Positions 1 to 7,515 of a stretch of DNA of 9,729 nt are shown here, in pieces. The translations under genes and the position numbers were made by a program. Position 1 is the first letter of the stretch; every line of letters begins with the position of its first letter. The notes under the pieces are model-generated. The model was not told the DNA's origin and ran no database searches. It was given only the letters and a program-made list of their open reading frames with translations. The stretch comes from Bacteroidales bacterium (GTDB taxonomy: Bacteria > Bacteroidota > Bacteroidia > Bacteroidales > F082): the NCBI GenBank assembly GCA_029933565.1, contig JAOZNY010000111.1, forward strand, positions 1-9,729, written 5' to 3'.

Positions 1-56
1 CTGAAATGCTTAGGGCAAAATCAGAAATTATTCATGAAATTATTGTTGAAGATTAA
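1..56 (+). CDS. C-terminal end of an unidentified protein (cut by window edge)
   Basis: From base 3 an open frame runs into the window and ends at a TAA at 54-56. It reads EMLRAKSEIIHEIIVED, a charged, probably helical tail. The other two plus frames are less gene-like: one has a stop at once, and the other runs on past base 56 with an unconvincing composition. The fragment is too short to assign to a family, and I do not recognise it. A non-coding edge remains possible. Confidence 0.4.
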   Translation, partial: EMLRAKSEIIHEIIVED

Positions 57-85
57 TTGGATTGGAAATAAGATATAAGAAAATA

Positions 86-132
86 GGGGGAAATAACCCC
101 TCTGCCCTGCGGGCATCTCCCCAAAAGGGAGA
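86..132. repeat. REP-like multi-hairpin element
   Basis: Three short inverted repeats stand side by side. GGGG (within 86-90) can pair with CCCC at 97-100. TGCCC (103-107) pairs with GGGCA (111-115) across a 3-base loop. TCTCCC (116-121) pairs with GGGAGA (127-132) across CAAAA. The GC-rich block stands out sharply from the AT-rich surroundings. From memory, very similar blocks (CCCCTCTGCC...GGGAGA) are scattered through many Bacteroidota genomes, so this is probably a copy of a dispersed intergenic palindromic element. No T-run follows, so it is not a typical intrinsic terminator, although it could still shape the 3' end of the upstream transcript. Confidence 0.6.
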
Positions 133-164
133 GAGAGAAATCGAAATAGGGAAATATGGTATAA

Positions 165-200
165 GGGAATAAGGCATAAAGAAATTTACTACTTATTCCC
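165..200. repeat. Inverted repeat, 9-bp perfect stem
   Basis: GGGAATAAG at 165-173 is the exact reverse complement of CTTATTCCC at 192-200, leaving an 18-base loop. The outer bases (AA before, CTT after) extend the pairing with one bulged C. It lies between the REP-like element and the ATP-grasp gene, about 100 bases before that gene's start. It could be a weak terminator or a leader structure, but no function can be read from the sequence. Confidence 0.4.
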
Positions 201-301
201 CTTTCTTAGCCCCTACCCTAAAGAACAGGTTTATTGATTTAATTTGAACTTTCGTAAGCAAAACCAACTCAACCTCAATCTTTACCTCAACCTCAAACAA
301 G

Positions 302-1207
302 ATGAAAAAATACGACATTGTAATCCTCACCGAGGATCGTTACGACAACATTGAACCTAAGGATTCAAACGAAACAAATATCTTACTTGAGGACTCCATC
401 ATTCAAAAGTCGTTGGAAAAACTTGGGTTGAACGTTTTGCGCACTTCATGGTCAAACCCAAATTTCGACTGGTCGACGACTAAGGCCGCATTGTTTAGTA
501 CCACATGGGATTATTTTGATAGATTTCCTGAGTTTTCAAAATGGCTTGAAGAAACCAAAGACAAAACAGTATTTATCAATCCTTACGAAACAATTAAATG
601 GAACCTCGATAAACACTATTTGCTTGATCTTGAAAAAGTAGGCATAAATATTCCGCCCACTATTTTTATTGAAACAGGTGATGAATCTTCTCTGAAGGAA
701 ATTTTTGAAAACACAAATTGGAAAGAAGCAGTACTTAAGCCTGCTGTTTCGGGGGCTGGTCGCCATACCTACCGAATTGACCAAACCAATATTCAAAAAT
801 ACCAAAATATTTTTGCACAATTACTTGAGAACGAGAGCATGATGCTCCAGGAGTTTCAGAAAAATATTGTTGACAAAGGTGAAGTTGCTTTTATGATTAT
901 GGGAGATAAGTTTACTCATGCGATACTGAAAAAAACAAAAAAAGGTGATTTCCGTGTGCAGGATGATTTTGGGGGAACTGTTGAAATTTACAATCCAACA
1001 GAAGAAGAAATAGATTTTGCTGTGAAAACCGTGAAAAACTGTGGAAAGAAAACTATTTATGCTAGAGTTGATGTTTTTTACGATAACAACAACCAACTGG
1101 CAATTGGTGAACTCGAACTAATTGAGCCCGAACTTTGGTATAGGTTTCAAAATTCAGCAGCCGATGATTTGGCTAAGGTAATCCTTGGTTTAGATGTTTT
1201 GACTTAG
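302..1207 (+). CDS. ATP-grasp ligase, DcsG-like (RimK/GshB superfamily)
   Basis: This 301-residue cytoplasmic protein has the layout of small ATP-grasp ligases, which join a carboxylate to an amine or thiol through an acyl-phosphate. The N-terminal part (1-95) has the FSTTWDYFDR motif (65-74) typical of the group related to the cycloserine-biosynthesis ligase DcsG. Next come NPYETIKWNLDK (93-104), the ATP-binding lysine in LKP (145-147), a small-residue loop SGAGR (150-154), MLQEF (181-185), GEVAF (193-197), and the catalytic end with YARVD (253-257) and the acidic metal-binding stretch ELELIEPELW (270-279). In that stretch the usual E-x-N is replaced by acidic residues. Its length is normal for the group. 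The ATG at 302 starts directly at the conserved beta strand (YDIVILT); no Shine-Dalgarno site precedes it. It converges with the DUF5916 gene, 27 bases away. The substrate is unknown: no partner biosynthetic genes lie next to it here. The fold is certain, the exact reaction is not. Confidence 0.8.
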   Translation: MKKYDIVILTEDRYDNIEPKDSNETNILLEDSIIQKSLEKLGLNVLRTSWSNPNFDWSTTKAALFSTTWDYFDRFPEFSKWLEETKDKTVFINPYETIKWNLDKHYLLDLEKVGINIPPTIFIETGDESSLKEIFENTNWKEAVLKPAVSGAGRHTYRIDQTNIQKYQNIFAQLLENESMMLQEFQKNIVDKGEVAFMIMGDKFTHAILKKTKKGDFRVQDDFGGTVEIYNPTEEEIDFAVKTVKNCGKKTIYARVDVFYDNNNQLAIGELELIEPELWYRFQNSAADDLAKVILGLDVLT

Positions 1208-1234
1208 ACAATTACTATTCAGTCAATAATATTT

Positions 1235-3391
1235 TTATAACGCAAAGCGCCAGATTAATTTACCCAGAATTGTTGTTCGTAATATTTTGATGCCATTATT
1301 GGTATCAAATTCCTGATTGACCACAAAATAAAAGTAACTACCAATTTTCGGAATCCAGTTTATTCTATAATTTACAAGAATATTCTCACTTTCATTATTC
1401 CACTGGGCAAAAACACTTGTTTGCAATTTTGGATTAAATGCATAATCGATACGCCCTCCGAACTCATCAGTTGTGAAAGACTCTTGCGGAAGTTGTAAAT
1501 AATTCCTTTCCCAATCGAGACTTATATTTAGGTGTTTGTTAATATTAAAATAAGTATTAAACTCAAAATCCTGACGATGTCCGGTATAAAACTCCCCCAC
1601 ATTTATTGATGTTTGTGCTGATATTTTTCTTCCCCTAAAGGTGCTAAACTGTATCTCGTATCGATTGTCCCAATAACTACCTGCCGGAATGTATATACTA
1701 TCTATTAACTCAAACTCCTCGTTGGGTTTATCAAATATATGTTGAATGTTAAATTCGAAAAACTCACCACTTTTTAAAACAAAACCAAAAGGACGCCATT
1801 CGTAAAAAACTGATTCGGTTTCTTTAGTTTTTTCATTAATGTAGTAATTAATATCGATTGGTTTAAAAATCAGGTTTCTAAAAAACGGCAACTTTTTAAA
1901 TCTGGGATTAAATTGAAGTTCGGTATAAAACATCTGGTAGTTCTTACGTCTGGCAAATCCCATTTCTGGGTTAAAACCCGATTCAACTGTAGTGAAACCT
2001 AAATCATACTCTACTACATCGTTGGGGTAACTTAAGAATACATTATATGAAAGATTATCCTTATTCAAATTCTCAGTTTCGCCAAACGCCTTTGTTTCCG
2101 AGACTGCAATTGATCCTCCAACAAGTAAGTTTTTCTCTCCAAATATTTCTGAAGTAGAGTAAGTAAAATCTGCTCCATAAACTCTGTTGTAGTGCTCATT
2201 GGAGTATTTTTGTGTAGCAATAATTCCAATACTCGATTGCTTAAAAATATCTTGCTTTACTTTAATTACAGAGTAATTTGTGGTAGGGATACTATCCTTC
2301 GCATACGTCTGTATCGACATAACACCTATGTTGGTTTTATTAAGTTTCCCGAAAAAACGCACACCTCCAATTATTGGCACCTCAGTATTTTCATCAATAC
2401 CTATTCTACGACTATAAAATAACCTAACACTTCCTACATTCATGTCGTAGTAGTTATTTCCCTCCAGAAAGAATTGTCTTTTTTCGGGGTAGTATAACGA
2501 AAAACGCGTAAGATTAATTTGCTGTCGGTCTGACTCAACCTGTGCAAAATCAGTATTTATTGTAAAATTCAATTTTAAAGTAGGCGTAATATCAAAATTT
2601 ATTTCTCCACCTACTTTACCTGTATTTGTAGTTTTTCCTTCTAAGAATTCAAATCCACCCAAAGCATATGGTAACAATTCTATCTTCTTTCCTTGTTTGA
2701 TATCGTTAAAACCTGCAAGTTTCCCTCCCTGCGATATTTTCTCCACATCGTACAACCTCGACCATCCCTGCCACATTAACTGCTCTTTTTTTCTTCGAAT
2801 GTTTCTTTCAAAATTAATACCCCAAATCTGTGAACTATCCTTTTTAAATTTTAAAGTGCTAAAAGGGATAACCATTTCCGCAAACCAACCCTGATTATTT
2901 CTCTCCACAGCCACATCCCATACACCATTCCAGTCTTTGTTCCAGTCCTTTCCTTCATCACCTACCCAAACATCAGCAAGTGCCCCATTGGGATTTGTAA
3001 CAAATAAATATCCGTTTCGGTTATCGTTAAATGTACTCACCATTATTTCAATATTGTCATCACTACTCCAACTAAAATCACGTGCCATCTGCTGAGCTGA
3101 AATTCTATCTGGATCACTGTCAAAACACCAAATACCAAAATAGATTTCGTTTGTACTATAAACTACTGCAATTTTTGTTTTTTCGGTGGCAGGCTCACCT
3201 TCATTTTGCTCTCTTTGTGTGAAATTTTCGATTGCAATTGCATTTGACCAACAGGGTTCGTTTAATTTACCATCAACCTTAATTTGCCCATTATACGAAA
3301 AAGCAATAAGGGTATCAGGTTTTGAATGTTGTCCAATAAGATTGTTGCTTACTAACAAAATAAAAATGAAGACTATGCTTTGTTTACTCAT
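1235..3391 (-). CDS. CBM9-like/DUF5916 outer-membrane protein
   Basis: This 718-residue exported protein has two parts. A signal peptide (hydrophobic 6-20, ending LIGQ) is followed by a CBM9-like beta-sandwich at about 30-205. Its family opening is IKVDGKLNEPCWSNA (37-51), followed by YFGIWCFDSDP (84-94) and a core with VTNPNGALADVW and FAEMVIPFSTLKF. The rest, to the end, is the DUF5916 region. It is rich in alternating hydrophobic and aromatic strands typical of an outer-membrane beta barrel, includes YYPEKRQFFLEG, and finishes LIWRFAL. Length and order are normal for this Bacteroidota family. Its biochemical role is not established; the CBM9-like part suggests carbohydrate contact but does not prove it. 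The start ATG at 3391 gives a complete signal peptide. No matching promoter with good spacing was found upstream; a 7-of-8 box TACTTTTT (plus coordinates 3450-3457) is the best candidate. Confidence 0.87.
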   Translation of the reverse strand: MSKQSIVFIFILLVSNNLIGQHSKPDTLIAFSYNGQIKVDGKLNEPCWSNAIAIENFTQREQNEGEPATEKTKIAVVYSTNEIYFGIWCFDSDPDRISAQQMARDFSWSSDDNIEIMVSTFNDNRNGYLFVTNPNGALADVWVGDEGKDWNKDWNGVWDVAVERNNQGWFAEMVIPFSTLKFKKDSSQIWGINFERNIRRKKEQLMWQGWSRLYDVEKISQGGKLAGFNDIKQGKKIELLPYALGGFEFLEGKTTNTGKVGGEINFDITPTLKLNFTINTDFAQVESDRQQINLTRFSLYYPEKRQFFLEGNNYYDMNVGSVRLFYSRRIGIDENTEVPIIGGVRFFGKLNKTNIGVMSIQTYAKDSIPTTNYSVIKVKQDIFKQSSIGIIATQKYSNEHYNRVYGADFTYSTSEIFGEKNLLVGGSIAVSETKAFGETENLNKDNLSYNVFLSYPNDVVEYDLGFTTVESGFNPEMGFARRKNYQMFYTELQFNPRFKKLPFFRNLIFKPIDINYYINEKTKETESVFYEWRPFGFVLKSGEFFEFNIQHIFDKPNEEFELIDSIYIPAGSYWDNRYEIQFSTFRGRKISAQTSINVGEFYTGHRQDFEFNTYFNINKHLNISLDWERNYLQLPQESFTTDEFGGRIDYAFNPKLQTSVFAQWNNESENILVNYRINWIPKIGSYFYFVVNQEFDTNNGIKILRTTILGKLIWRFAL

Positions 3392-3581
3392 CCTCTCTTA
3401 CATTTCTACTATTTAAGCATTTCCAAGTAATTATTTTAAATCACAAAGGAAAAAGTAACTTTGAACACCAAACACAGTTTGGGCTAGTTTCTGTTCTTTT
3501 TACTAATTAATTTGGCTAATGTATGAAAAAAGCAAGAATAAAAACTATGGTCAAAAGACTTTAATTAATTAGTTAGGATAG

Positions 3582-3636
3582 TCATTGTTATCCGCTTATC
3601 GTTTTTATCAGTAGAGAAACTGACAACCCGACAACC
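3582..3636. repeat. Copy 1 of a repeat flanking nhaC
   Basis: TCATTGTTATC (3582-3592) and AACCCGACAACC (3625-3636) both recur exactly in the spacer after nhaC, at 5180-5190 and 5197-5208, in the same order and orientation. The distance between the two blocks differs (32 bases here, 6 there), so the copies have diverged or expanded internally. The block ends about 65 bases before the nhaC start, upstream of its probable promoter. Confidence 0.55.
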
Positions 3637-3673
3637 CTCATCTTTTATCTTTTAGCTTACCTCTTTTTTTTCC

Positions 3674-3680
3674 TATCTTG
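3674..3680 (+). promoter_or_regulatory. Possible -7 box for nhaC
   Basis: TATCTTG, followed by CCGCAAAA, resembles the Bacteroidota -7 consensus TAnnTTTG but is one T short. A TTTA lies near the -33 distance rather than TTG. The box is 20 bases before the nhaC ATG, a sensible place. The match is weak and the call tentative. Confidence 0.3.
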
Positions 3681-3700
3681 CCGCAAAATATTATACTCAA

Positions 3701-5149
3701 ATGAAGGGAAAAACCCCTGGACTTATTTTATCGCTTACTCCAATTGTAGTTTTAATAGCCATGCTGGCGTTAAATATTAACCTTTTTGGTGAAGATGCAA
3801 CATCTGGCCCAAACCAGATTGCTTTAATAATTGCCGACTCAGTTGCAGTTATTATTGCACTTTTATATGGTCATAAATGGACTGAAATACGGAGACGAAT
3901 AGTCTTAAGTATAAGTGATGCCATGCCTTCAATTTTAATTCTTCTTTTAATTGGCTCGTTAGCAGGCACATGGATGATAAGTGGGATTGTTCCAACTCTG
4001 GTATATTATGGCTTAGAACTAATAAATCCAAAAATTTTCTTATTGAGTGCTATCTTAATAAGTGCAATAGTATCAACATCAACAGGAAGTTCATGGTCTA
4101 CAATTGCAACTATTGGTGTTGCATTATTAGGTATTGGAACAGCATTAGGGTTTAACCAGGCCATGGTTGCCGGAGCAATTATTTCAGGTGCATATTTTGG
4201 CGATAAAATGTCGCCTCTTTCAGATACCACTAACCTCGCCTCTGCTATGGCAGGAACCGACATTATTACCCATATAAAATATATGGTATATACAACAGCC
4301 CCTTCTTTTGTTATTGCTCTAATAATATTCCTTGTTTTAGGGTTTACGAACACACCCGCAACATCTGGTTTAGGAACAACACAGATGCTTGAAGCGATAA
4401 ATGAAATCTTTTACATTAGCCCTATTGTTTTAATTGTACCTATAATTCTAATAATTATTATAATTATAAAAACTCCCCCGATACCTGCATTGTTTATTGG
4501 AACAATTCTGGGTGCAATTGCAGCTGTGATATTTCAACCTCAACTTATTAGTGAACTTGCTAAGGAAGAACATAGTTTTCTTGAAGCAGCCTATACCATA
4601 ATATCGAGAAGCATGTTTGGAAGTTTGCAAATATCGTCAAACAACCCAGTTGTTACTGAACTTCTATCAACTTCGGGCATGGCAGGAATGTTAGACACAA
4701 TCTGGCTTGTTTTAACAGCCATGGCTTTTAGCGGAATAATGGAATCAGCAGGAATGTTAGTACGCATTGCTAACTCCATTATTAGTTTTGCAAAGTCAAC
4801 CGGTTCCTTGGTTGCTTCAACAGTTGTTTCTTCAATTTTTATGAACCTAACTGCCTCGGAGCAATATATTTCAATTGTAGTTCCAGGCAGGATGTATGCC
4901 GATATTTATAAGAAAAAAGGACTTAAACCAGAGGTATTGAGCCGTACACTAGAAGATGGAGGTACAGTAACATCTGTTTTGATTCCATGGAATACCGGTG
5001 GGGCTGTCCAAAGTTCGGTTTTAGGGGTTCCTACTTTAATGTATGCTCCTTATGCATTCTTTAATATTATTAGTCCAATAATGACAATTGCTTTTGCTTA
5101 CCTCAATATTAAGATCAGAAGATTTTCTGATGACTTGAAAAGTAGTTAG
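3701..5149 (+). CDS. nhaC: NhaC-family Na+/H+ antiporter
   Basis: This 482-residue inner-membrane carrier should exchange cytoplasmic Na+ for external H+ and so help with salt and pH balance. The sequence shows a chain of hydrophobic segments from residue 8 to the C-terminus and the NhaC signatures in order: GTWMISGIVP (89-98), STGSSWST (127-134) and SGAYFGDKMSPLSDTTNLA (162-180), which hold the polar and acidic residues expected in the ion path. A second-half element, LTASEQYISIVVPGRMY, and the late GGTVTSVLIPWNTGG also match the family. Its length is usual for NhaC. The ATG at 3701 opens a short basic N-terminus before the first membrane helix; there is no Shine-Dalgarno site. It is flanked on both sides by related repeat blocks and probably forms its own transcript. 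Ion specificity within the NhaC family varies (some members exchange malate/lactate), so Na+/H+ is the family default. A very Ile-rich helix near residues 246-256 is encoded by an AT-rich run. Confidence 0.9.
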   Translation: MKGKTPGLILSLTPIVVLIAMLALNINLFGEDATSGPNQIALIIADSVAVIIALLYGHKWTEIRRRIVLSISDAMPSILILLLIGSLAGTWMISGIVPTLVYYGLELINPKIFLLSAILISAIVSTSTGSSWSTIATIGVALLGIGTALGFNQAMVAGAIISGAYFGDKMSPLSDTTNLASAMAGTDIITHIKYMVYTTAPSFVIALIIFLVLGFTNTPATSGLGTTQMLEAINEIFYISPIVLIVPIILIIIIIIKTPPIPALFIGTILGAIAAVIFQPQLISELAKEEHSFLEAAYTIISRSMFGSLQISSNNPVVTELLSTSGMAGMLDTIWLVLTAMAFSGIMESAGMLVRIANSIISFAKSTGSLVASTVVSSIFMNLTASEQYISIVVPGRMYADIYKKKGLKPEVLSRTLEDGGTVTSVLIPWNTGGAVQSSVLGVPTLMYAPYAFFNIISPIMTIAFAYLNIKIRRFSDDLKSS

Positions 5150-5254
5150 GTTGTCAGGTTATCATTGTTGTCATCGTTATCATTGTTATCATTGTTAACC
5201 CGACAACCTGATAAACCAATAAACCGATAATCCGATAATCCGATAATCTTTTTT
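5148..5254. repeat. Repeat array after nhaC (copy 2), possible terminator
   Basis: The spacer starts at the nhaC stop codon with AGGTTGTC (5148-5155), which pairs exactly with GACAACCT (5202-5209). Inside lie degenerate 9-base units: ATTGTTGTC, ATCGTTATC, ATTGTTATC and ATTGTTAAC. After them come degenerate 8-base units ending in three perfect CCGATAAT copies (5224-5231, 5232-5239, 5240-5247). The left units (GTTATC) are roughly complementary to the right units (GATAAT), so the whole block could fold back on itself. It ends with six Ts at 5249-5254, which would suit transcription termination for nhaC, though the stem is AT-rich and imperfect. The block shares two exact words with the repeat upstream of nhaC. 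Confidence 0.6.
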
Positions 5255-5261
5255 CCCTTCC

Positions 5262-5294
5262 TTTTGCAATCAAAGCCTACAATTGATACTTTTG
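5262..5294 (+). promoter_or_regulatory. Promoter of yebC (Bacteroidota sigma-A type)
   Basis: TTTTG at 5262-5266 serves as the -33 element and TACTTTTG at 5287-5294 matches the TAnnTTTG -7 consensus at every fixed position. The gap between them is 20 bases, as expected for Bacteroidota promoters. The start site would fall about 5 bases later, giving a leader of about 20 A/T-rich bases before the ATG at 5320. This is the best promoter in the window. Confidence 0.65.
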
Positions 5295-5319
5295 CATATT
5301 CAATTTAAAGATTATAATA

Positions 5320-6030
5320 ATGGGTAGAGCATTTGAGTACAGAAAAGCAGCAAAAATGAAACGTTGGGGACAGATGTCAAGAATTTTTCCCAGACTAGGA
5401 AAAGCAATAACACTTGCAGCAAAAGAAAGTGGTCCCGATCCCGCCATGAACCCTAAGTTACGTCAGGCAATACAAACTGCTAAGGGTCAGAACATGCCTA
5501 AAGACAATATTGACGCGGCAATAAAAAGGGCAAGTGGAAAAGATGCAGACACTATTATAGAGGTAAACTACGAAGGCAAAGGACCTCACGGAATACTTAC
5601 TTTTGTGGAATGTGCTACCGACAACACAACCCGTACAGTTGCAAATGTAAAATCCTACTTTAGCAAAGCATATGGTGCTTTTGTGCCAACAGGATCACTT
5701 GAGTATATGTTCAGCCGCAAAGCCGTTTTTGAGTTTGAGAAAACCGATGAAATGGATATTGAGGAACTTGAGTTGGAACTAATTGACTCTGGTCTGGAAA
5801 AAATTGAACTTGTTGAAGACAATATAATCATCCACACAGATTACCATGATTATGGAACCATGGTTGAAGCACTGGAAAAGTTAAAAATAGACGTAAAAGA
5901 ATCTGGCTTACAGCGCATTCCAACCTCTCCGGTAGAATTTACCGATGAACAAATGGAAGATATCGTAAAATTCCTCGACAAAATTGAGGATGACGAAGAC
6001 GTACTTGCAGTTTATACAAATATGGCCTAG
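5320..6030 (+). CDS. yebC: YebC/TACO1-family translation-associated protein
   Basis: This 236-residue cytoplasmic protein is a full-length YebC-family member. Older annotation calls these transcriptional regulators; newer work on several bacteria and mitochondria (TACO1) supports a role on the ribosome, relieving stalls at proline-rich stretches. Signatures seen: the N-terminal helical part MGRAFEYRKAAKMKRWGQMS with basic residues, then NMPKDNIDAAIKRA (58-71), YEGKGPHG (84-91), TDNTTRT (100-106) and GSLEYMF (125-131), and an acidic C-terminal segment ending VYTNMA. The MGRAFE opening and the domain order are those of the Bacteroidota branch. The start is fixed by the family N-terminus and by the promoter 25 bases upstream. 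The gene is preceded by its own promoter and converges with the lipase gene. Whether it acts as a ribosome factor or also binds DNA cannot be told from sequence. Confidence 0.92.
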   Translation: MGRAFEYRKAAKMKRWGQMSRIFPRLGKAITLAAKESGPDPAMNPKLRQAIQTAKGQNMPKDNIDAAIKRASGKDADTIIEVNYEGKGPHGILTFVECATDNTTRTVANVKSYFSKAYGAFVPTGSLEYMFSRKAVFEFEKTDEMDIEELELELIDSGLEKIELVEDNIIIHTDYHDYGTMVEALEKLKIDVKESGLQRIPTSPVEFTDEQMEDIVKFLDKIEDDEDVLAVYTNMA

Positions 6031-6103
6031 GTTATCCCCCCTCAGGCTACTTTATTTAACACAAAGGAATATAATTTATTGACTCTAAAAAAGCTAGTGT
6101 TTC

Positions 6104-7444
6104 TTATTTAATTGGTCTTTTTTTCTCTGTAACATCCCCTTCCCTATTCCATTTTACATGAAGATCTCTATCATCACCAGAGTAAAACACAAACAATTTA
6201 TCAGATGGTTTCCTGGATAAGATTACGTCTATTTGAGTGGTTTGATCTTCATTAATTATTTTAGTAATATCGTTTGGGCCGGCAGTTACAACTAGTGGGT
6301 CGGGGCTATAACTAAAGAGTTCCGAACCAGAATCAGAATTAATATCAATAAAATAAGTCAAGTCAGGTTCAAGTTCCTTTAAGTTAATGAAAACCGTAAA
6401 ATGATTTGGAGTAACAGTATTTTTATGAGTATGGGCAACAGTTTTTGATGGCCTTCTTCTACCTTTCACAATGGCACCAAGTGTAAACCTATAATCATCA
6501 ACAGGTCGGCCATCTTCATCGCGAAACCTAAAATCGAGTTGGGCAAAGCCTTGTCGTTTTGTTCGGGTTTCTTTAGTTGCGAGATTAAGTTGCTCAACAA
6601 TTGCATTATACGATGCTTCATTATTTACTTTTAAGCAATCAACAATCAACTTTAAGTTTAGGCTACTATTTATACTTGAATTCTTTTTAATATTATTTAA
6701 AATACCGTAATCAGTATTTGAGTGAGTATTTTGCCACAAAGCACCAAAAGGAATTTGTGTTAATTCTCCAACCATAGAAAACTCACCATTCCTACCATCT
6801 AATAAAAACCGTTTAAAGTTGGAGTTTCCGGCAGCAACTCTTACAACCATATCAGATCCTTCCTCAAATGCAGCAGGGAATATTTTAGATTTAAACAGGT
6901 CTCTTTTCACCCTGTCGCCAATAAGGTTAAAAATTCTTACACCTTTATCTTTCCAGTTCTTATTGTCGAAAAGCATTTCGTTGGTTTCCCATGAAAACTC
7001 ACTTCCCAACTCTAAAGCAGCAAGTATATTTTTACCCGATTCGCCTAGTTCCATTACCTGCCCTAGCATGGATCGACCGTAATGTGCCAGTCGTGAGCCA
7101 AAATGTGGAGATGCCAGATGCACAATACTTTTTAGGGCTTTGTTCCTGCTAAACTTTCCTTCATAAAGATTAAGCATCCAGTATTTTACAACCAGACCAC
7201 CTGTGCTATGTGTTATTAAATGAAACTCCTGACTCCAATCGCCATCCAGCTCTTTTTCAAGCGCATTATGCAAGGCTTTGGAAATATCACTTATTTCAAT
7301 TTCATTTTCAATTGATACGTAACGACCCAAATAAATATCTTTAAGGTCGAAGCCTTGTTCTGATAGTTTTAGGTGCAGAGCCTGATAAGTTTGTGTAGTC
7401 CGTACAGACCACCCGTGTACTAGAAATACTTTTTGTTTTGACAT
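6104..7444 (-). CDS. Alpha/beta-hydrolase lipase-like protein with C-terminal beta domain
   Basis: This 446-residue protein opens at once with the first core strand and oxyanion motif VFLVHGWS (6-13). The nucleophile elbow is ITHSTGG (77-83), with Ser80 as nucleophile; the classical first glycine of GxSxG is a threonine, as is tolerated in LCAT/PGAP1-like lipases. LASPHFGS (110-117) is the usual following strand. Plausible remaining triad members are Asp198 (GSDMVV) and His241 (NTHSNTDYG). A linker with lysine/arginine (about 285-300) leads to a second domain (about 300-415), probably a beta-sandwich, of unknown role. No signal peptide is visible, so the protein is likely cytoplasmic unless exported by another route. 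It probably cleaves an ester such as a lipid, but the substrate is unknown. It lies 98 bases after prmC on the same strand and has its own promoter-like site overlapping the prmC stop. It is convergent with yebC, with no evident terminator in the 73-base gap. Confidence 0.8.
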   Translation of the reverse strand: MSKQKVFLVHGWSVRTTQTYQALHLKLSEQGFDLKDIYLGRYVSIENEIEISDISKALHNALEKELDGDWSQEFHLITHSTGGLVVKYWMLNLYEGKFSRNKALKSIVHLASPHFGSRLAHYGRSMLGQVMELGESGKNILAALELGSEFSWETNEMLFDNKNWKDKGVRIFNLIGDRVKRDLFKSKIFPAAFEEGSDMVVRVAAGNSNFKRFLLDGRNGEFSMVGELTQIPFGALWQNTHSNTDYGILNNIKKNSSINSSLNLKLIVDCLKVNNEASYNAIVEQLNLATKETRTKRQGFAQLDFRFRDEDGRPVDDYRFTLGAIVKGRRRPSKTVAHTHKNTVTPNHFTVFINLKELEPDLTYFIDINSDSGSELFSYSPDPLVVTAGPNDITKIINEDQTTQIDVILSRKPSDKLFVFYSGDDRDLHVKWNREGDVTEKKRPIK

Positions 7445-7515
7445 AATAGTAATTTTATGATTAGAATGATTTTGCTTATAAATTTGTCTATTCGTGTGTT
7501 GAGTTTATTCAACTG

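Larger units (their letters stand above)
3392..3700. other. Divergent intergenic region between the DUF5916 gene and nhaC
   Basis: This 309-base spacer carries the 5' signals of two divergent genes. It contains an AT-only-style inverted repeat (ACTAATTAATT at 3502-3512 and AATTAATTAGT at 3563-3573) of low significance, a copy of the repeat that recurs after nhaC (3582-3636), a pyrimidine-rich run at about 3640-3673, and a weak promoter box just before nhaC. The longest plus-strand start-to-stop stretch I checked (3519-3572, 17 codons) looks accidental. No RNA gene was recognised. Confidence 0.6.

Noticed and set aside
3519..3572. 17-codon open frame in the nhaC upstream spacer (MYEKSKNKNYGQKTLIN)
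   Set aside because: It is very short, in AT-rich DNA, with no supporting start signal or known relative; it is most likely chance.
3502..3573. 11-bp inverted repeat ACTAATTAATT/AATTAATTAGT
   Set aside because: It is composed almost only of A and T with a 50-base loop, so it is expected by chance in DNA of this composition.
4006..4353. Open frame of 115 codons on the strand opposite nhaC
   Set aside because: It is a mirror of the conserved nhaC coding region, with no recognisable domain.
6031..6103. Possible terminator between yebC and the lipase gene
   Set aside because: No stem of useful length followed by a T-run could be found in either direction.
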